Shown here piece after piece: positions 57,996-64,000 of a stretch of 64,000 nucleotides of DNA; position 1 is the first letter of the stretch; every line of letters starts with the position of its first letter. Under the pieces are notes generated by a model. That model saw only the letters and a list, made by a program, of their open reading frames with translations. It did not search any database and had not been told where the DNA came from. The stretch comes from Austropuccinia psidii (taxonomy: Eukaryota > Basidiomycota > Pucciniomycetes > Pucciniales > Sphaerophragmiaceae). The DNA is taken from positions 75,929,285 through 75,993,284 of the forward strand of contig JALGQZ010000002.1 in NCBI GenBank assembly GCA_023105745.1, written 5' to 3'. Position numbers and translations under genes: made by a program.

Positions 57996-58041
57996 GACGT
58001 GAAGTCAATCGCCGACGATTGACGCGAGATTCGCCCTGGTG
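57996..58041 (-). repeat. Right terminal inverted repeat of the CACTA element
   Basis: The reverse complement starts CACCAGGGCGAATCTCG. It differs from the left copy at positions 5 and 18. Confidence 0.93.
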
Positions 58042-58072
58042 TAAATTGATGTGCAAATAGTGCTTCCCAGAA

Positions 58073-60028
58073 ATGGAAGCAACTATTCAGTCCAACCAGA
58101 TGGATGTGGACAAAGAGGAGGCAAGCCCAAAACCAGAAGTGCCAAGTCTTCCACAAGAAAGACACATTTGGAGGATGCCAGAGTTCACAGATTTTGACGT
58201 GAATTCTGAGCCTGAACTGATTCATGACAATATTTCCAGGGATGAACCATTTTCAAGTGGCAGCAATAGAAATATATCAATGCCAGTACAAAAATTGGTT
58301 CAGAGCAGCCAAAGAAGAGGAGTGGGAAATATGCCCAAGCCTTGGGCAGGGGGACATGAACTCCTACTTACACATCAAGAGATTTCTGGGTCAGGAGAAG
58401 ACCATAGAACTCTTGGGAGAATGGAGCCCCCTGTCTTGCAAATACAAGGTCAAAAAGATAAAGAGTTGGTTGAAGAACCAAAGTCTTTTATCCACAGACC
58501 AGAAGAAGGAACTGGAAATGACTCCAGCTTTGGAGACAGAGGCCCCAGTGGTGTCTACCAGCTCCAAACCAGCTCCAGAATTTTCCAAAGACAAGCCCAA
58601 AGGACCTCAAAAGAAGCAGAGAGGTCCCAAGAACCATCAAGGCAAGGGCAAAGGCAAATCCAATTGGCACAGACCTTACCCACAGGGGTACAGGATCCCC
58701 AAATTGGAGCCTTCAGCTGTGGACAGTGTGCTCAACATGGCCAGAACTCTCATGGAATTCACAGCCAAGGAGCAGGAAAGGATGAACAGGACCTTTCCAT
58801 GCAAATAAATAATGTAAAAAGTAGTATTAATGTAGAAATTGGTAAACTTGATTCAAAGTTGACTAAAATAACATTGGATATCAATGAATTGAAAAAACGT
58901 GACAAGAAATATACTGAATGGTATGAATTAACAAATGCCAAATTTAATTCAATTATTAATGCTTTTAGCAGAATTGAGAGTACATGTCAGATTCAGAATG
59001 ATGAAATGGAAGATCTTTCTATTTTTAAAATGAATGATCAGCTTAAAATTCTACAAGATCATGTCTTGAAGATAGATAAAAAGACCAATCAGTTTGCTAC
59101 ACATTTAGCAAAAAGTGACAGTGAAAGGCAGAAGTTAAAAAATGAAATCATTGCAAATGTAGAACAAATTCATAAGAATTATGAACCACATATGCAAAGA
59201 CAATCTAAACCTTTGACTGAAGAAAAAAATTCTGTTAAAGGAAGTTTTAACCCACTTTTAGGAGAAAATGTTGTCTCTGTTAAAGATATCCCCAAATTGG
59301 AAGAATGGCCAACATTCTCTGGTGAAGGGGAATACAACCATATTGAGTTCATCAGGACTATTGATATGTTACAGGAAGACTTTAATATACCTGATGAAAT
59401 CATAGTGGGTAAATTCCATTGTCTGTTTACCAGGACTGCAAAGAAATGGTATTACAAGATGAGAAGAGATCATGGGAAACATTATTGGTCTTGGTGGAAG
59501 TCTGAAGTGATTACCAAATGGGCCAACAATTCTTGGAGGTTTAAAATGGGAAATGCTTTTGAAAGTGCCATTTTTAACTCAGAGAAAGATAAACCACTTA
59601 CTTGGTTCTTCAAGCAAAAAGACAGATTATCTGCTTTACACCCAGATATGTCTGACACTATTATTAGTATGAAAATATTAAGAAAGTGTGGAGGAGAACT
59701 GGAAAATGCTATCAAAAGAAGATGTGAGTGTCATAAATGTGGAAGAACTTCACATTTAGCAAACACTTGCACCAAAAAGACAAAAATCAATGAAGTTCAA
59801 GTCATTGAAGGAATTCAGTTTACTGGAGAGAAAGAGGAATCTGATCAGGATTCTGCAGTCTCTGAGGATGTAGCAGTGGAGGACTATCCCATTGAAAATA
59901 TTACAGCTTTATTTGCGGTCACAGAAGTCCATACCCACTTGCCACAGTGCAGTGAAGATTGCTGCAACCTGAACAATATCCAAGATGCCAGAATGTGTAA
60001 AACAAAACCTGCTAGAGGTAAAGTTTAG
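58073..60028 (+). pseudogene. Gypsy gag, with a second overlapping frame
   Basis: Frame MEATIQSNQMDVDKEEA... of 651 codons. The region 58840-59200 is coiled-coil-like, and the retrotransposon gag core follows (KLEEWPTFSGEGEYNHIEFI, FTRTAKKWYYKMRRDHGKH, WFFKQKDRLSALHPDMSD). An intact zinc knuckle CHKCGRTSHLANTC lies near 59730. The gag core joins the knuckle with little linker, which may be a deletion. An overlapping frame at 58224-58808 (NWFRAAKEEEWEICPS...WHRPYPQGYR) also looks like conserved coding text, so the N-terminal third seems to use two frames. The TAG at 60026 stops gag before the protease, in the same frame. Confidence 0.85.
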
Positions 60029-63000
60029 ACTGCTGGCGCATCATGTATCACATCAGCTTTGATGAATGATATTGAAGCCAAAGTATATTTGGATACAGGG
60101 GCATTTTGCACTTGTGTGGGCAAAGATTATCTCCAAGTGATACTTCCTGAATGGAAAAACCATCTCTTACCAATAGAAGGTGTGCAATTTAGTAGTGCCA
60201 GTAACAATATGTACCCCTTGGGTATATTAGACACTAATCTTGTATTTCCACACCCAGCAGGAAGTGTGAGGATGAAAACTGAGATTGTGGTAATTGACAA
60301 TTGCACATCTCAGCACATCATCCTTGGAAATGATTACTTAAATATTTATGGTATTGACATCAATAACCACAAAGACAGATATTTCACAATTGGGGATAAC
60401 AAAAGACAAAAATTGACTTTTTCCAATATGCCAAAACAAATATCTGGGGTATCTTCTGTTAAGGATACTTATAAATATGAATTTGTGTCTAATCAAATTG
60501 TTTGAAGCACAAATTAATCCATCATTATCACCAAAAATGAGAAATGAACTTATTGAGGTGTTATACACATACAATAATGCATTTGCCTCTGATAATTAAC
60601 CATTAGGTGCTATAAGAGGACATGAAGTTGATATTAATCTTAATATTGACAGGCCATATCCTCCAGTACTTAGAAGACCAGCTTATCCATCCAGTCCCAG
60701 AGCTAGAGAAGCCTTGGAAAAACATATCCAAGAGTTAATCCAACTTGGTGTACTAAGGAAAGTAGGCCATAATGAGGAAGTTGAAGTAACAACACCTGTT
60801 ATTATTGCCTGGAATAATGACAAGTCAAGGATGGTTGGAGATTTCAGAGCATTGAATACCTACACAGTTCCAGATAGGTATCCAGTCCCTAGAATTCAAG
60901 AAACCTTGACTTAATTGTCTAAAGCCAAGTATATAACATCAATGGATGCATTGAAAGGCTTCAATCAAAATGTTTTGAAGCCTAAAGCTAAGAAATTAAT
61001 TAGAATTATCACTCACTGTGGTCTTTATGAGTATCTTAGAATGCCATTCGGCATTGAAAATGCTCCATCCCATTATCAAAGGATGATGAAGACCATCTTT
61101 CCTACAGAATTGTCTGAAGGATGGCTTATGATTTATATTGATGACATTATCATATGTTCTGATTCATGGTTTTTGCACCTTGAAAGACTTGCAAGAGTAC
61201 TTCAAAAGGTTGCAGAAGTGAACATGAAAATTTCACTTAAGAAATGCAATTTTGGTTTTGAAGAACTCAAAGCATTAGGACACGTTGTTTCTGGTTCAAG
61301 CTTGGGTATTTACAAAAACAAAGTAGCAGCAGTGTTACTTAAGCCAATACCCCAGAATAAAAAAGAAATGCTGTCTTTTCTTGGATTTTCCAGTTATTAT
61401 AGGCAACACTTGAAAGAATTTGCAATCCTAGCCAAGTCACTATACAGAATCTGTGATCAACAGACTGTATTTGAGATGACACAGCAGAGAATTAAAGCTT
61501 ATGAGAAGATAAAGAAAGCTCTTACAGAAGCACCTTTACTCCTCATGCCTGACTGGAATATTCCTTTTGAATTTTACAGTGATGCATGTGGAGATGGATC
61601 AGGGGAAGCCCTACATCAAGTCAAAATTATTGATGACAAACCTACAGAAGGACCAGTTTGTTACATCTCAAGACAAATCAAACCACAAGAAGCCAGATAT
61701 GGTGCAAGCCAAATGGAGTGCTTATGTTTGGTATGGGCACTTGAGAAATTACACTATTATCTTGATGGCAGTGTTTTTGAAGTGAACTGACTGTAATGCC
61801 ATGAAATCACTTCTTAACATGAAAACTACCAACAGACATATGTTGAGATGGCAAATAGCCATTCAAGAATAGACTGGAAACATGACTATAGTTCACAAAG
61901 AAGGAAACATTCACAAGAATGCTGATGGAATTAGCAGGTGGGCATTAGCCAACACTCCTGATAACCCAGCTTATGTACCTTTGGAAACTGAACCACAGAT
62001 TCCAATTGAAGGGATTAACATAACTGATATTGGGAGTGAATTCTTTGAAGAGGTCAGAGAATCTTATAAGCAAGACAAGAATTTCCAAATCTTGACTTCT
62101 TGATTAGATAAAGACTGCAAAGATACATCTTTAGTCACTGCACTGGATGAAGTTTGGAAAAATTGCTATTTTGAAGGAAGATTTCACTTGTTTGATGGGA
62201 CTATTTACCACAGAACCAAACCTTCTTGTGTAATGACATTATGCAGCAGATTGCTTATCAATACAATTCTTCATTAATGCCATGATAGCATATACTCTGG
62301 ACACCTGTCAGAGGACAGAACACTCAAAAAAGTGAAAAACTGTGCATGGTGGCCATCTTGGAGAAAAGAAACCATTGAATATTGCCATACCTGTGACAGA
62401 TGTCAAAAAGCAAACAGGAGTACAGGCAAGAAATTTGGACTTATGATCCATATTCAAGAACCAAACTCCCCTTGGGAGGTTGTTCACATGGATCGGGTCA
62501 CAGCACTTCCTCAAAGTGGTGACTGAAGTTATAATGCTTGTTTAGTCATTGTAGAAAGATATAGAAAAACTCCCATATTCTTACCATGTCATGAAGATGA
62601 CACTGCTATGGATACAGCTCTTCTTCTATTGAGTAGAGTTATTTCTCATACAGAATTACTTAATAATATCATAAGTGACAGAGATCCCAAGTTCACACCT
62701 GCACTTTGGACCAATCTTCACAGATTGTTTGGGACTAAGTTATCATTCTCTACAGCATATCATCCTCAAACAGATGGGTTAGAAGAGAGAATGATTCAAA
62801 ATTTAGAGGACATGAGCAGGAGATTCTGTGCTTATGGATTAGAAGTCAAAGACTCAGATGGCTTCACCCATGAATGGTGCACTCTGATACCTGCAGTAGA
62901 ATTGGCATATAAGACATCAGTCCATTCTTCCACAGGACAAACTCCTGCTATGTTGGAGAAAGGATGGAATCCAAGACTCCCAACAGACACACTGAGGAAA

Positions 63001-63583
63001 GACTTGATTGACATTCATCCTACAGCCTCCAGCTTCAAGATAATTCTTGAAAAAGTGGGACCTCATTCAAAAAAAAGTATGGATGATGCTTTTGATTATG
63101 CAAAACAGAAGTGGGACAAGAGTAATAAAGTACCAGACTTCAAAGTGGGGACTAAGTTCCAATTTCAACCTTGAATTTTAATAATATCAAAGGCCCAAAG
63201 AAACTTAAATATTCTAATGTAGGACCTTTTGTTATTGTTGCCTTACATGGAACCAATGCAGTTCAAGTGGAATTGGTGGTGAATTGGAAAATAAACACAC
63301 CACTTTTCCAGTCAGCTTGATAAAGCCCTATCAACCAGCTGACAAAGAATTTTTTCCTTTAAGGAACCCAACTCCTTTAACTGTACCACCAGTGGAACAT
63401 AATGAAGACAAGGAGATAAAGAAAGTAATTAAAGAAAGGAGACTTAGGGGTAAAAATCAGAGAGAATATCTTGTCAGATATAGAAATCCAGTACATGAAG
63501 ATGAATGGCTGGCAGAATCAAAAATACCTGACTCAGATAAATTCTTAAGAAGATTTAGACATGAAAGAAGGACACAAGCCTGA
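60029..63583 (+). pseudogene. Gypsy pol: protease, RT, RNase H, integrase, chromodomain
   Basis: Protease 60059-60505 with YLDTGAFCTCVG and HIILGNDYLNIYG. RT from about 60600: [50 protein letters not shown] and active site [10 protein letters not shown] (about 61134). RNase H reads [16 protein letters not shown] and [18 protein letters not shown]. Integrase: CHTCDRCQ zinc pair (about 62380), SDRDPKFTPALW (about 62680) and HPQTDGLEERMIQ (about 62762). The C-terminal frame at 63284-63583 has KERRLRGKNQREYLVRYRNPVHEDEWL, a chromodomain-like tail (shown here in part: REYLVRYRNPVHEDEWL). Stops or shifts at 60505, near 60912, 61790, 62103, 62526 and 63174 make it inactive. Confidence 0.92.
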
Positions 63584-63725
63584 ATATTTCGATACATGTG
63601 CTTTAAATTACTTGGTCTGAGTGATGTAAAGAGGTTGGACAGTGAACATTAACCCCCTTTGGGGCTTTTATTCTTCATACCATTGATAAAGTTGTAGTAC
63701 AATTTTATTTTTTGGTGGGAGGGAA

Positions 63726-64000
63726 TGTGAGCCTTGAGGTATATTTTACATACCCAAATAGGCCAAAATTATCCTAAAAATAAATTCTAAATTATGCATA
63801 ACTCATAAGTCATGCATATATCCAAAATTAATCATTTTTGATTTCAGAAAAGATGAATAACTTTTTATTGAGTAAGTAGATCCATGGATTTAAGGCCGGA
63901 TTGTGATTCTACACAAAAACTCACCTAGGGTAGCTCCATAGAGTGAATAAGCTCAAATCAACTCTTTGAGGTGGTAATATGGAAAATACTTCAATACCAT
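63726..64000 (+). repeat. 3' LTR of the Gypsy element, truncated by the window
   Basis: TGTGAGCCTTGAGG follows the purine tract 'ggtgggagggaa'. It aligns without gaps to 35181-35455. Confidence 0.93.

Larger units (their letters stand above)
37642..58041. mobile_element. Giant CACTA/Plavaka-type DNA transposon, 20,400 bp, TSD TAA
   Basis: The ends are 46-bp inverted repeats (CACCGGGGCGAATCTCG... left, complement of CACCAGGGCGAATCTCG... right) with two mismatches. TAA flanks both ends (37639-37641 and 58042-58044). CAC-initial TIRs with 3-bp duplications fit the CACTA (CMC) superfamily, and a Tnp2-like transposase is encoded inside. It also carries five further genes and several minisatellites. 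It sits in the leader of the Gypsy element, so it is the younger of the two. Confidence 0.9.
35181..64000 (+). mobile_element. Ty3/Gypsy element split by a 20.4 kb DNA transposon
   Basis: 5' LTR at 35181-37088, leader to 37641, then the CACTA insertion, then gag-pol 58073-63583 and the start of the 3' LTR at 63726, which runs off the window. The first 275 bp of the two LTRs differ at about 20 positions by eye (about 93% identity), so this is an old insertion. The element occupies about 8.4 kb of this window once the transposon is removed. Confidence 0.9.

Noticed and set aside
37641..58042. Transposon ends starting ACACC
   Set aside because: That reading leaves no matching flanks; starting at CACC gives a perfect TAA duplication and CACTA-like ends.
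1..64000. tRNA or rRNA genes
   Set aside because: No clover-leaf or conserved rRNA segments were recognised; the only tRNA-like words are retrotransposon primer sites.

Overview
The window reads as nuclear DNA of a basidiomycete, most likely a rust fungus (Pucciniales). The evidence is AT-rich DNA with short GT-AG spliceosomal introns, rust-type Copia and Ty3/Gypsy polyproteins, a fungal CACTA-type transposase and a TET/JBP-type dioxygenase. From memory of such sequences, Austropuccinia psidii, whose genome is very large and transposon-rich, is my best guess. That species call is an inference without a search. Almost the whole window is transposons nested in transposons. I saw no rRNA, tRNA or CRISPR.

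Layout. 1-3207 (-): decayed Ty3/Gypsy gag-pol. 5400-10419 (+): Copia RT/RNase H remnant with its 3' LTR, split by a large solo LTR (6456-9593, TSD GTGTT), which is itself split by a 1.4 kb terminal-inverted-repeat element (7573-8938, likely 8-bp TSD). 10802-11167 (-): a two-exon candidate gene for a small cysteine-rich secreted protein. 11463-22964 (+): Copia A, whose 3' LTR is split by Copia B (15925-22686, TSD CTTAA), which is split by a second solo LTR of the same family (20008-21845, TSD GGGAT). 23236-28106 (-): Copia C. 28380-33133 (-): Copia D, with very short LTRs (TSD TATAA). 33617-34144 (-): Gypsy chromodomain scrap. 35181 to beyond the window end (+): a Ty3/Gypsy element whose leader is split by a 20,400-bp DNA transposon at 37642-58041.

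The 20.4 kb transposon is the most interesting object. It has 46-bp terminal inverted repeats starting CACC, a 3-bp TSD (TAA), and a CACTA/Plavaka (Tnp2-like) transposase gene of two exons. It carries five more genes: an uncharacterised plus-strand gene; an SNF2/RAD5-like helicase whose five exons join into 719 codons; a Zn2Cys6-cluster protein gene broken by one in-frame TGA; a TET/JBP-type 2-oxoglutarate/Fe(II) dioxygenase; and an uncharacterised four-exon gene of 684 codons. A DNA-base dioxygenase plus an SNF2 remodeller on one transposon recalls JBP2, where both activities are fused. This suggests, but does not prove, that the element encodes its own DNA-modification or chromatin-opening functions.

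The four Copia elements (A-D) are decayed by stops and frameshifts. Three exact TSDs, two one-mismatch TSDs and equal LTR lengths within A, B and C make the insertion order clear. They share a primer-binding site of the type used by Drosophila copia (initiator-tRNA-Met anticodon arm).
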